From NCBI RefSeq assembly GCF_000724625.1, contig NZ_CP007139.1, positions 3,720,001-3,784,000 of the forward strand: a stretch of 64,000 nucleotides of DNA. The letters are read 5' to 3'. Of the stretch, positions 17,052-25,716 are shown in pieces (the stretch's first letter is position 1; the number at the start of each line of letters is the position of its first letter). Made by a program: the position numbers and the translations under genes. The stretch is from Fimbriimonas ginsengisoli Gsoil 348 (GTDB lineage Bacteria; Armatimonadota; Fimbriimonadia; Fimbriimonadales; Fimbriimonadaceae). The notes under the pieces were generated by a model. The model searched no databases. It saw nothing but the letters and a program-made list of their open reading frames with translations, and was not told the DNA's origin.

Positions 17052-18629
17052 ATGATGGTGCAGCTAGCCGGTCAAAGTTTGGTTCTCGAAGCTATCGAAG
17101 CGGTATCTAGGAACGGGCAGCAGGTCGGCCTCACCGACGATGCGGTGAGTCGGATGTCGGCAAGCCGTCAGGCGGTAGAGAAGATCGTCTCGGACAGAGT
17201 ACCTGTTTACGGTATTTCGACCGGATTCGGGCGGCTTTGCGACGTTTCGATTCCGCTCCCCCAGCTCGAGCAACTGCAGCTCAACCTGGTCAGGAGCCAT
17301 TGCTGCGGGCTCGGCGAGCCGCTTTCGGAGCCGGAGACGCGGGCGATGATGCTGCTGCGAGCGAATGTCCTCGCGCTCGGATATAGCGGCGCGCGGCCCG
17401 CGGTTGCCCAAGCGCTCTGCGACCTTCTGAACCACCGGATTACGCCCCATGTTCCCTCGAAAGGTTCGGTCGGAGCGAGCGGAGACTTGGCGCCGCTCGC
17501 CCACGTGGCCCAGTGTCTAATTGGAGAAGGGTGGTGCCGGCATGAAGGGGTGCGAAAACCGGCGGCGGAGGCGCTGTCGGCAGCCGGTTTGTCACCCTTA
17601 AAGCTAGGTCCCAAGGAGGGATTGTCGCTAATCAACGGGACGCAAGCACTTACCGCGGTCGGTGCGCTGATGACTTTGAGGGCGGAGCGGCTCGTGCGGC
17701 TTGCCGACGCGGTTGGCGCGATGACGGTGGAGGCACTCGCCGGTGTGCATGCGGCGTTCGATTCGAGGATCCACTCCGCACGGCCACACCCGGGACAGGG
17801 CGAATCCGCCGCCCAGCTCCGGGCGATGCTCGAGGAAAGCGAGATCATGCCGTGGCGCACCGAGAGGAATAGCCGGGTGCAGGACGCCTACTCGCTTCGC
17901 TGCATGCCGCAGGTGCACGGAGCTGTTCGAGGGGTGATCAACCACGTTCGATCCATCGTGGAAATCGAAACCGGATCGGCGACCGACAATCCGCTCGTCT
18001 TCGACGATGGCACGGTGGTTTCGGGCGGCAACTTCCATGGTGCTCCGCTGGCGATGGCGTACGACTATGCGGCGATCGCGCTTACCGACCTCGTTGGAAT
18101 CTCGGAGCGGCGTGTGGAGCGGATGATCAACCCGGATCTCAGCGAAGGGCTGCCACCATTCCTTTCGCCGGAGGCAGGCTTGGGGAGCGGGTTCATGATC
18201 GCCCATGTGACGGTGGTGGCGCTTCTGAACGAGATGAAGGTGCTGAGCTCTCCCGCATCCATCGACAATCTCCCGACCTCCGCGGGCACGGAAGACCACG
18301 TGTCAATGGGAATGACCGCGGCACTCAAGCTGCGAACTATCGTCGAGAATGCCGAGAGGTGTCTGGCTATCGAGCTGATCGCGGCGGCGGAGGGGCTGGA
18401 ATATCGCATGCCGCTGCAGCCGGGAACCGGGGTGCTGGCGATGTATCGGAAGCTTCGGGAGATGGTGCCGCCGCTAATGGCGGATCGGGCGCTCTCGGAG
18501 GATATCGAGCGAGTGGCGAGCGAGATCGCCGCTGGTTCCTTCACCGATTCGATTCCGGTGGTGGTACCGGGCGACGGAATCGACCGGCGGCGAGGCGACG
18601 GCGACAGACGGGAAAAAAGCCTCGTATGA
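17052..18629 (+). CDS. hutH: Histidine ammonia-lyase
   Basis: About 525 aa. Deaminates L-histidine to urocanate. The MIO prosthetic group forms from the ASG in [18 protein letters not shown] (around residue 140); GISTGFGRL and [15 protein letters not shown] are also conserved, and [20 protein letters not shown] lies near the end. Starts at ATG 17052/17055 or GTG 17058; a GGAG sits just upstream. Its TGA overlaps the hutU ATG (ATGA), so translation is coupled. Confidence 0.97.
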   Translation: MMVQLAGQSLVLEAIEAVSRNGQQVGLTDDAVSRMSASRQAVEKIVSDRVPVYGISTGFGRLCDVSIPLPQLEQLQLNLVRSHCCGLGEPLSEPETRAMMLLRANVLALGYSGARPAVAQALCDLLNHRITPHVPSKGSVGASGDLAPLAHVAQCLIGEGWCRHEGVRKPAAEALSAAGLSPLKLGPKEGLSLINGTQALTAVGALMTLRAERLVRLADAVGAMTVEALAGVHAAFDSRIHSARPHPGQGESAAQLRAMLEESEIMPWRTERNSRVQDAYSLRCMPQVHGAVRGVINHVRSIVEIETGSATDNPLVFDDGTVVSGGNFHGAPLAMAYDYAAIALTDLVGISERRVERMINPDLSEGLPPFLSPEAGLGSGFMIAHVTVVALLNEMKVLSSPASIDNLPTSAGTEDHVSMGMTAALKLRTIVENAERCLAIELIAAAEGLEYRMPLQPGTGVLAMYRKLREMVPPLMADRALSEDIERVASEIAAGSFTDSIPVVVPGDGIDRRRGDGDRREKSLV

Positions 18630-20260
18630 GCGGGAATCGGGCTCCGCGCGGTCGAACGATCCGGTGCAAGGGGTGGCAACAGGAGGCCGCCCTGCGGATG
18701 CTGATGAACAACCTCGACCCCGAGGTGGCCGAACGTCCGGACGAGCTCATCGTCTACGGCGGCACCGGCCGGGCGGCTCGGAGTTGGGAGGCGTACGAGG
18801 CGATCGTCGGGGCGCTCGAGGGACTTGAATCGGACGAGACGCTGCTCATCCAGTCGGGAAAAGCGGTCGGCATCTTTCGGACCCACGAGTTCGCTCCCCG
18901 GGTGTTGATGGCGAATTCCAATCTGGTTGGCCGTTGGTCGACCTGGGAGCATTTCCACGAGCTGGAGCGGAAAGGGTTGACGATGTACGGCCAGATGACG
19001 GCCGGGTCATGGATCTACATCGGCAGCCAGGGGATCGTTCAGGGGACCTTTGAGACATTGGCGGCTTGCGCCGACCGGCACTTCGGAGGGAGCTTGACGG
19101 GCCGGCTCGTGGTGAGCGGCGGGATGGGAGGCATGGGCGGCGCGCAGCCGTTGGCGGCGACGATGAATGGGGCCGCTTTCCTTGGGATCGACGTCGACGA
19201 ATTCCGCATCGCGAAAAGGGTGGCAACCGGCTATTGCGATCACATCGCCTACTCTCTGGATGAGGCCCTATCCCTTCTCGACAAACGTGAACCGATCTCC
19301 GTCGGCTTGGTCGGAAACTGCGCGGAGGTGCTGCCGGAGATGGCGCGGCGTGGCGTGGTTCCCGACGTATTGACCGACCAGACGAGCGCGCACGATCCTC
19401 TTAACGGCTATGTACCGGCGGGACTGACGCCGGCGGAGGCAGCGGCGTTGCGATTGGCCGACCCGGAGGAGTACGGAAGGCGTTCCATCGATTCGATGGG
19501 GCTTCACGTGGCGGCGATGCTGGAGCTCCAGGCGATGGGCGCCGTCGCCTTCGACTACGGGAACAACATTCGGGCTTACGCGCGTGACGCCGGCGTGGAG
19601 GATGCGTACAAGATCCCTGGGTTCGTTCCCGAATACATTCGGCCATTGTTCTGCGAAGGGAAGGGGCCGTTCCGGTGGGTGGCGCTGTCGGGCGATCCGG
19701 CCGATATCGACCGTACGGATCGTTTAGCGCTCGAGCTGTTCCCACAGAATGAGTCGCTGGCCCGATGGATGCGGCTTGCGCGTAAGCGGATCCAGTTCCA
19801 AGGCTTACCCGCCCGAATCTGTTGGCTGGGTTACGGTGAGCGGGCGGAGATGGGGTTGGCAATGAACGACCTCGTTCGGCGGGGAGAGATCTCGGCCCCG
19901 GTCGTGATCGGCCGAGACCATCTCGATTGCGGCTCGGTCGCTTCGCCCAACCGGGAGACGGAGGGGATGCTCGACGGGAGCGACGCCGTCGCGGACTGGG
20001 CTCTTCTGAATGCGTTGGTGAACACGGCTTCGGGGGCGAGCTGGGTGTCGATCCATAACGGGGGCGGCGTAGGGATCGGCTACTCGCAGCATGCGGGAAT
20101 GGTGGTGGTGGCGGATGGGGAGCCGAGCACGGACGTTCGCCTGGAGCGAGTGCTCACGTCCGACCCGGGGATGGGGATCGTTCGGCACGCCGATGCTGGT
20201 TATCCCGAGGCGCTACGCTTTGCCGAGGCGAATAAGGTCCGCATCCCGAGTCTGCCGTAG
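18626..20260 (+). CDS. hutU: Urocanate hydratase
   Basis: 544 aa; converts urocanate to imidazolone propionate with NAD+ as electrophile. Start ATG 18626 overlaps the hutH stop, chosen because family similarity begins at [16 protein letters not shown]. Conserved: [36 protein letters not shown] (NAD site), [23 protein letters not shown], and [18 protein letters not shown] near the C-terminus. hutI lies 2.1 kb downstream, after a Fic gene and an acyltransferase; no hutG or hutC is seen. Confidence 0.97.
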   Translation: MSGNRAPRGRTIRCKGWQQEAALRMLMNNLDPEVAERPDELIVYGGTGRAARSWEAYEAIVGALEGLESDETLLIQSGKAVGIFRTHEFAPRVLMANSNLVGRWSTWEHFHELERKGLTMYGQMTAGSWIYIGSQGIVQGTFETLAACADRHFGGSLTGRLVVSGGMGGMGGAQPLAATMNGAAFLGIDVDEFRIAKRVATGYCDHIAYSLDEALSLLDKREPISVGLVGNCAEVLPEMARRGVVPDVLTDQTSAHDPLNGYVPAGLTPAEAAALRLADPEEYGRRSIDSMGLHVAAMLELQAMGAVAFDYGNNIRAYARDAGVEDAYKIPGFVPEYIRPLFCEGKGPFRWVALSGDPADIDRTDRLALELFPQNESLARWMRLARKRIQFQGLPARICWLGYGERAEMGLAMNDLVRRGEISAPVVIGRDHLDCGSVASPNRETEGMLDGSDAVADWALLNALVNTASGASWVSIHNGGGVGIGYSQHAGMVVVADGEPSTDVRLERVLTSDPGMGIVRHADAGYPEALRFAEANKVRIPSLP

Positions 20261-20286
20261 CGTCGGCGCCTCGCCGATGCAAATCG

Positions 20287-20328
20287 GAGAATATGTCGAT
20301 GAAGTGAGTCATTCATCGACATATTCTC
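20287..20328. promoter_or_regulatory. 17-bp perfect inverted repeat between hutU and fic
   Basis: GAGAATATGTCGATGAA (20287-20303) and its exact complement (20312-20328) around an 8-bp spacer. No T tract follows. A further half-site-like CTGTCGAT lies just before the Fic start. Fits an operator or, less well, the hutU terminator. Confidence 0.7.
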
Positions 20329-20343
20329 TTAAACTGTCGATCA

Positions 20344-21441
20344 GTGGCGCACCGAGAAACATTCAACCGGCCCGATGAGCCGTATAACGATCTTCCGGCC
20401 CTTCCGCCGCTCGGCGATCTGGAGACAAAAGCGATTCTTAAGGCCGCGATCGATGCCCATGTTGCCCTCGCGGAGCTGAGATCGGCAGCGAAGACGCTGC
20501 CGGACGATGGCATCTTAGTGAGAGCGATCGCGTTGCAAGAGGCACGAATATCTTCCGAGATCGAAATGGTGGTCACCACAAACGACGAGTTGTACCGGGC
20601 GCTTAGTCAGCAGGAGGAGTTCACCGATCCGCAAACGAAGGAGGTTCTTCGATACGGCGATGCCATATGGCTTGGTTACGGCCATCTCCGAAAAGGGTCG
20701 GCGATGGACGTGCCGCTTTTACAAAGGCTCGCTTCGGTGATTCTAAAGTTCGATCTAAAGATCCGAGAGAGTCGAGGTACGCGAGTCGGCGACCCAAGAA
20801 CCGGAAGAGTTGTCTATACGCCACCAATCGGCTGCGAGCGAATTACCGCGATGCTTGAGAACCTATTGGAATACTGGCATACCGAGTCAACCGTCGACCC
20901 TTTGGTGAGGCTGTGCGTCATTCACTATCAGTTCGAAGCGATTCATCCGTTTCCCGATGCCAACGGCAGGGTGGGCCGTGTCTTGAATATTTTGTTTCTA
21001 GTAAGTCAAGGCTTGCTAGACAAGCCGATTTTGTACCTTAGCCGGGCGATCATCGAAGACAAGAGTGGTTATTACAAAGGGCTGCGCAAGGTGACCGAGT
21101 ATGGCGATTGGGAGACTTGGGTGTTGTATATGTTGGAGAACCTCAGCGTGACGGCGATTGAGACCCGACGCCGGATTGAGGCGATCCACCATGAACTCGA
21201 GGCGGCAATAGATTACGCTGAAGCAAGTATGCGAACCGGATATAGCGAGGAGCTTATCCGATTGGTATTTTCCCAGCCCTATACCCGTATCTCGTTTCTC
21301 GAGCGGGCGGGAATCGCCAAGCGTCAAACCGCTTCGCTTTATCTTCAAGAGCTTGAGCGAATCGGAATTCTTCAGGGCGAGAAGAGGGGAAGGGAGATGT
21401 ACTACCTAAACCGACGATTGTTCGAGATCCTTGGGCTTTAA
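20344..21441 (+). CDS. Fic family protein (class II-like AMPylator/deAMPylator)
   Basis: 365 aa. Fic proteins usually move AMP from ATP to hydroxyl side chains. Core motif HPFPDANGRVGR at 201-212 with catalytic His201. An N-terminal helix carries SSEIEM (70-75), matching the inhibitory [ST]xxxE[GN] motif except for Met75, so class II. C-terminal part (about 300-365, FSQPYTRISFLERAGIAKRQ, then TASLYLQELERIG) is a winged-helix that may bind DNA, as in many Fic-wHTH proteins. Start GTG 20344. The 3' 36 bp overlap the convergent acyltransferase gene. Confidence 0.92.
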   Translation: MAHRETFNRPDEPYNDLPALPPLGDLETKAILKAAIDAHVALAELRSAAKTLPDDGILVRAIALQEARISSEIEMVVTTNDELYRALSQQEEFTDPQTKEVLRYGDAIWLGYGHLRKGSAMDVPLLQRLASVILKFDLKIRESRGTRVGDPRTGRVVYTPPIGCERITAMLENLLEYWHTESTVDPLVRLCVIHYQFEAIHPFPDANGRVGRVLNILFLVSQGLLDKPILYLSRAIIEDKSGYYKGLRKVTEYGDWETWVLYMLENLSVTAIETRRRIEAIHHELEAAIDYAEASMRTGYSEELIRLVFSQPYTRISFLERAGIAKRQTASLYLQELERIGILQGEKRGREMYYLNRRLFEILGL

Positions 21442-22302
21442 CTTCTTGACCGTAGCCGAAGACACGTATTGTTCGAGGTCGGTCTCAGGCGTGATCTTTT
21501 GGCGGCTGGGGAGGAGGGCGCCGGACGGAACGGAGACACCGGCGCCGACCACGGTTCGTTTGCCGACGTACGACATGGCGCCCACGGAGGATTCTTCCAG
21601 GAACGAAGCACCCGAGTCGATGGCGCAACATGGGCCGATGTAGGCTCGATCCCCAAGCTCGACTTGCAGACCGACGCCGCATCCGACGCCGATTTCCGCT
21701 TGCTTGCCGACATGGACACCGGGTGCAAGCATCGAGAGGTGCCCGATGAGTGCGCCGTCGTCGATGGTAATGCCGGAGACGACGATCGACCCGTTCCGGG
21801 TGGCGATGTTGGTGCCGATGGTGGCGCGGTTGGAGAGATAGACTCCTTTGCCGATGCTGAGGAGCGGAAGGTCGCGAATCCACGTATCAGGGTAGGCAGT
21901 GAAGTCGAGGGAGCCTCGGTACCCGAAGAGCCGGAAGGTCGCCCGTTTGAGGGTGGGGATCGTCAGGCAGAGGTAGTAGACCGGCTTGAAGTAGTAGAGC
22001 GAGGTCCAGCAGAGTCCGTGCATCCGCCGGTGGAAATAGACCGGGTGCCGCACGTCCCGCGGGAATTTTCCGGCGACGACCCCTTTTCGGTGGGGAAGAC
22101 TCAGTACCCCGGCCAGGATGCAGAACATGAATGCGTAGGCCAATGGGGCGATCAGAACCAGGAGGCCTCGCGCCCAAGGGTTGCCTACCAAGCTCCAAGA
22201 CGCTTCTATAATCGCCAACGGCGCACCGAATATGACGGTCAGATAAACCGGCACGAGCACCTGACAAATTGGCCTTCGCCACGGATGTAGAACTTCTGAC
22301 AT
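21406..22302 (-). CDS. Membrane-associated hexapeptide-repeat acyltransferase-like protein
   Basis: 298 aa from MSEVLHP. The first ~100 residues have two to three hydrophobic segments; residues about 140-270 form hexapeptide turns of a left-handed beta-helix (ISIGKG-type, LLSIGKGVYLSNRATIGTNI, GALIGHLSMLAPGVHVGKQA, EIGVGCGVGLQVELGD). The arrangement resembles the C-terminal membrane/LbH region of NRPS-like 'Pls/PosA' proteins. Transferred group unknown. A -10 TATAAT lies 12 bp upstream of this ATG. Tail-to-tail overlap with fic. Confidence 0.75.
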   Translation of the reverse strand: MSEVLHPWRRPICQVLVPVYLTVIFGAPLAIIEASWSLVGNPWARGLLVLIAPLAYAFMFCILAGVLSLPHRKGVVAGKFPRDVRHPVYFHRRMHGLCWTSLYYFKPVYYLCLTIPTLKRATFRLFGYRGSLDFTAYPDTWIRDLPLLSIGKGVYLSNRATIGTNIATRNGSIVVSGITIDDGALIGHLSMLAPGVHVGKQAEIGVGCGVGLQVELGDRAYIGPCCAIDSGASFLEESSVGAMSYVGKRTVVGAGVSVPSGALLPSRQKITPETDLEQYVSSATVKKLKPKDLEQSSV

Positions 22303-22314
22303 GAGTACTGTAGT

Positions 22315-22344
22315 ATTATACATCCAGGTTTTGGATCATTGAAA
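22315..22344 (-). promoter_or_regulatory. Predicted promoter of the hexapeptide acyltransferase gene
   Basis: Minus strand: -35 TTTCAA (22344-22339), 18-bp spacer, perfect -10 TATAAT (22320-22315). The predicted start of transcription is about 5 nt before ATG 22302, so the mRNA is almost leaderless; this supports the internal start. Confidence 0.6.
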
Positions 22345-22402
22345 CGTTTCTCGCAGGTACGAGCCAACCTGCGGCTACAACGCTTCGCGTTAAGGGATCG
22401 CG

Positions 22403-23794
22403 GTGGGGAGGCAAGTGAATAAGTCGGCAAGGTTGGCGGTCTTCGGCGCGAGCCAGCTCGTGACCCTTCGCGGACCGGCTAGGCCGCGGGTGGGCGGCGA
22501 ACTGGCTGACCTTTCGATCATCCGAGGCGGTGGCTTGATTTGTCGTGGCGGAAAAATCGAGTTTGTAGGAACGTCCGACCAGGTGCTGGCGCGAGTGACG
22601 CCGGGCGACGAGGTGGTGGATGCCACCAGTGGCGTGGTGTTGCCGGGGTTTGTCGATGCTCACACTCACCCGATCTTCGGCGGCGACCGGCTCGACGATT
22701 TCTCGCTCCGCTCGTCCGGCGCAACCTACCAGGAAATCGCAGCCGCGGGTGGCGGCATCCGATCGACGGTGGCTAAGACGAGAGCGGCGTCGGAAGAATC
22801 CCTCGTCAAAGCAGGTGAGCGGCATGCCCGCCTCTTCTTGGAGAACGGTACGACGACGATCGAGGCTAAATCGGGCTACGGGTTAGACAAAGAGACGGAG
22901 CTGAGAATGCTGCGAGCGATTCGGCGGCTCGGAGAGATCACGCCGATCGGGTTCGTTCCGACCTATCTCGGTGCCCATGCCTTTCCTCCGGAGCACGAAG
23001 CGGATCCTGACGGTTACGTCGATCAAGTGGAAGCGATGCTTCCAAGAGTGGCGAACGAACGGCTTGCAGTCGCTTGCGACGTCTTCGTCGAGGAGGATTA
23101 CTTCGATGCGGGACAGGCCCGCCGGTTGCTTGGCCGGGCGCAGGAGTTGGGACTGGCAACGCGAATGCATGTCGACCAGTTCGGCGATTCTGGCGGCGCG
23201 CGTCTCGCCGCCGAACTTAGAGTCCGCACCGCCGACCACCTGGAGCACACGGGGATTGGCGGGATCAATGCGTTGGCGGACGCGGGAGTAATCCCAGTTT
23301 TACTGCCTGCTTCGGTTTACTGCCTAGGGTTAAGCAAATATCCGCTAGCGCGGGAGATGGTGGAGCGTGGGCTTCCTTTGGTGGTGGCGACCGATTTCAA
23401 TCCAGGGTCGGCGCCTACCTTGTCGATGCCGTTCGTCTTGTCGCTCTGCGCGACTCAGATGCGGCTGAAGCCGGAGGAGGCGTTAACGGCGGCGACCTTC
23501 AACGCCGCTTGCGCTCTGGGCATCCAGCGCGACAAAGGTTCGCTCGAAGCGGGGAAGTCGGCGGATTTCACGATCTGGGATTGCCAGGATTGGCGCGAGA
23601 TCCCGTACCACGTGGGATCGTTGCGGCCGTCGACCGTGTATGTTGGCGGCGTGGCATGGGCTTCCAGCCCATGTGTATCGCGACCATCCTGGTCGTGTGA
23701 TTCCAGTGTACGGTCCTTCCGGACCGGAATTCTCCACCCCCAACCCCCTCCTCATCGCACGAACATCGACGAGGAGGGGGCTCCGGAGGACTAG
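22403..23794 (+). CDS. hutI: Imidazolonepropionase with palindrome-derived C-terminal tail
   Basis: 463 aa; hydrolyses imidazolone-5-propionate to N-formimino-glutamate. Metal-binding HTHPIFGGDR, GNTTIEAKSGYG-type block (NGTTTIEAKSGYGLDKETEL), HVDQFGDSGGA, and ATDFNPGSAPTLSMP are all present. Related enzymes are about 405-415 aa and end soon after IPYHVG.....VYVGG; here the frame runs ~48 codons further through a cluster of small palindromes and element A2. Starts at GTG 22403 or GTG 22415. Its stop overlaps the convergent amylase stop. Confidence 0.95.
   Translation: MGRQVNKSARLAVFGASQLVTLRGPARPRVGGELADLSIIRGGGLICRGGKIEFVGTSDQVLARVTPGDEVVDATSGVVLPGFVDAHTHPIFGGDRLDDFSLRSSGATYQEIAAAGGGIRSTVAKTRAASEESLVKAGERHARLFLENGTTTIEAKSGYGLDKETELRMLRAIRRLGEITPIGFVPTYLGAHAFPPEHEADPDGYVDQVEAMLPRVANERLAVACDVFVEEDYFDAGQARRLLGRAQELGLATRMHVDQFGDSGGARLAAELRVRTADHLEHTGIGGINALADAGVIPVLLPASVYCLGLSKYPLAREMVERGLPLVVATDFNPGSAPTLSMPFVLSLCATQMRLKPEEALTAATFNAACALGIQRDKGSLEAGKSADFTIWDCQDWREIPYHVGSLRPSTVYVGGVAWASSPCVSRPSWSCDSSVRSFRTGILHPQPPPHRTNIDEEGAPED
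23650..23730. repeat. Cluster of three small palindromes with TCC-type loops inside hutI 3' end
   Basis: CATGGGCTTCCAGCCCATG, CGACCATCCTGGTCG and CGGTCCTTCCGGACCG follow each other within 75 bp. Each is a 5-8 bp stem on a 3-4 base loop. They are translated as part of the atypical HutI tail. Confidence 0.8.
23731..23791 (-). repeat. Stop-codon-associated palindromic element, copy A2
   Basis: Same sequence as A1 over nearly its full length, with arms CCCCCTCCTCATCG and CGACGAGGAGGGGG. It begins at the TAG stop of the minus-strand amylase gene and is read through by hutI. Confidence 0.85.
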
Positions 23795-25590
23795 GTTTGG
23801 GGGGCGGTGTAGGTGGCGCGGAGCCAGTATGTGGGCTTTAGGTTTCCGGCTGGGGTGTTGTTGGAGCGGATTTTGAACGTGTACCAGCCGGCGGTGGACG
23901 CGGTTGCCGTCAGGGCGGCTCCCTGGGCGGTTCCGGTCGTGTACGTCTTTGTCGTCACGATTCCGCCGGACGGGTTGTCGAGCTCTAGGTAGATGTTCGT
24001 GGAGGCGGTCCAGCTCGTGGTGGTGAAGTAGAGGGCGCCGGAGATCGATTTGCCGGCGGCGACGTTGATGCGGCAGACCTGGACGAGCGCGGTGTTGTCG
24101 GCCGGCTTGATATCGAGGTCGGTTGCTCCGGCGTACTCTTGGGTCGTCGAAAGCTGAGACGCGGTGAACGAGCCTCCGATGCCGACGGGAGCGTACGCGA
24201 CGTAGCCCATTCCATTCGTGGCGGTCGGGAGGCTGAGCGACACGTTGCCGCTGCCGTCCGTCCACACGTCGGGGGCGTGTCCGGTGTAGTCGTGCAGCTG
24301 CCGGTTCGCTCCGAAACCGGTGGCGCAAGTCAGGTTATAGCCAAAGCCGGTGTTGTTGTTCAGACCGACCAGCAGGTGCTGCCCGCCGTTCCGCTCGTAC
24401 ACGAACACGAGGTTGTTCTTATATCGCTGAGTGGTGGTACCGCTCGCCAGCTTCTCGTGGACCCACATCAGATTGTCGATCGTCGGCTTCATGCCGTAAC
24501 AGCCGGCGTCGGTGCTGTAGTCCTTATAGAACACACTCGGGTAACCCTCGGAGGTGAGGATGTAAGCGTAGGCGAGCGCCTTGTTCTGGAAGATCGCGTC
24601 CGATCGGTCGGTGTCGTGATTCTCGACGAAGGTCACCGCGTGGGCGGGGTCAACGCCGGCAAGGCCGGCATGGTCCAGGTTCGCCATGTTGAAGGAGCCG
24701 GGCGAGTTGCACATCCCTTTCAGCTGATCGCGGAGCGGGAAGTCGAACGCGCTCGCGCGGTTGCCCATCATCGTGGAGATCCAATACTGGATGCTTCCGA
24801 GGTTGGAGTCGAAGTACTCGCCGACGGCGAACTTGCCCGACATCGCTCCGTAGTTCAGGAAGCTGGAGAGCCAGTTCGTGGAGATCCCTTTGACGTAGTC
24901 GAGCCGGTACCCCTGTAGGTCGAGCGCCTTGGTCACCCAGTCGCCGCTGCTATTCAGGCCGTTAAAGATCCAATTGGAGGGGCCGTTGATCGGGGCGAGG
25001 TCGCGTCCAAAGGCGTTGAAATCTTCCGAAGCGCCGACCGGCACGTTCGGGTCTTGGCTTACATTCGGATGGAAGTCCCACTGGCCCTTGCCGAACCGTC
25101 CGCCATTGGCGACGCCGTAGGCATCGAGATAAGAAAACTGATAGTTGCCGGGATCGCCGTTCCGGTGGTTGTCGACGATGTCGCAATAGATGTCGAGCGA
25201 GTTCGCCCGGAGCATGGCGCAGCAACGCTCGAGCTGCTCGCGGGTGCCGTAGCGGGTGGGAATCGTCCCTTGCTGACTCTTGGAGCCGATGTCGTAATCG
25301 TCGAACGGGTCGTACCCGACCGAGTAGCCGCCCGCCGCGCCCTTGAGAACCGGGGGAATCCAGACGGCAGTGAATCCGCTCAGCTTCAAAGAGTTCGCCT
25401 GTCCGGCAAGCTTGTCCCACCACCAGGGAGCCGAACCACTGCCGGCGGCGGGAGACGGAACGTCCCAATAAAATCCTTGTAGAAGCACCCCCGCGCTGGC
25501 GGTTTGGGCGATGACGAAAGCGCCCGCGATGGCGGCTAACGTTCTGAGGCTACGGCCTAACTTGACACCTTTCCGAATTGGGACGATCAT
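23791..25590 (-). CDS. Secreted GH13 alpha-amylase with C-terminal beta-sandwich
   Basis: 599 aa. Signal peptide about 1-33 (RTLAAIAGAFVIAQTASAG). GH13 barrel with conserved regions I DIVDNH (138-143), II GYRLDYVKG (Asp nucleophile), III VGEYFDS (Glu acid/base) and IV FVENHDTD. Splits internal alpha-1,4-glucan bonds. After the barrel and domain C, residues about 495-599 (DLDIKPADNTALVQVCRINV, STAGWYTFKIRSN) resemble a pre-peptidase C-terminal domain, often lost on secretion. RBS GGAGGGG. Divergent from a XylR-type regulator that may control it. Confidence 0.93.
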   Translation of the reverse strand: MIVPIRKGVKLGRSLRTLAAIAGAFVIAQTASAGVLLQGFYWDVPSPAAGSGSAPWWWDKLAGQANSLKLSGFTAVWIPPVLKGAAGGYSVGYDPFDDYDIGSKSQQGTIPTRYGTREQLERCCAMLRANSLDIYCDIVDNHRNGDPGNYQFSYLDAYGVANGGRFGKGQWDFHPNVSQDPNVPVGASEDFNAFGRDLAPINGPSNWIFNGLNSSGDWVTKALDLQGYRLDYVKGISTNWLSSFLNYGAMSGKFAVGEYFDSNLGSIQYWISTMMGNRASAFDFPLRDQLKGMCNSPGSFNMANLDHAGLAGVDPAHAVTFVENHDTDRSDAIFQNKALAYAYILTSEGYPSVFYKDYSTDAGCYGMKPTIDNLMWVHEKLASGTTTQRYKNNLVFVYERNGGQHLLVGLNNNTGFGYNLTCATGFGANRQLHDYTGHAPDVWTDGSGNVSLSLPTATNGMGYVAYAPVGIGGSFTASQLSTTQEYAGATDLDIKPADNTALVQVCRINVAAGKSISGALYFTTTSWTASTNIYLELDNPSGGIVTTKTYTTGTAQGAALTATASTAGWYTFKIRSNNTPAGNLKPTYWLRATYTAPQT

Positions 25591-25716
25591 TGCCCCTCCT
25601 TGTCGTCCTTCATTGGCCGACGCATCAGAGTAACAAACTGGCGCTCATGAACGATGCTACTAGTTTCGTAACGCGACAGTGGATTTCTGTTTCACGACAA
25701 TCGTAGAATTGCCGGT

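Noticed and set aside
18359-18625. Upstream extension of the hutU frame
   Set aside because: This is the shadow frame of hutH; hutU similarity begins at ATG 18626.
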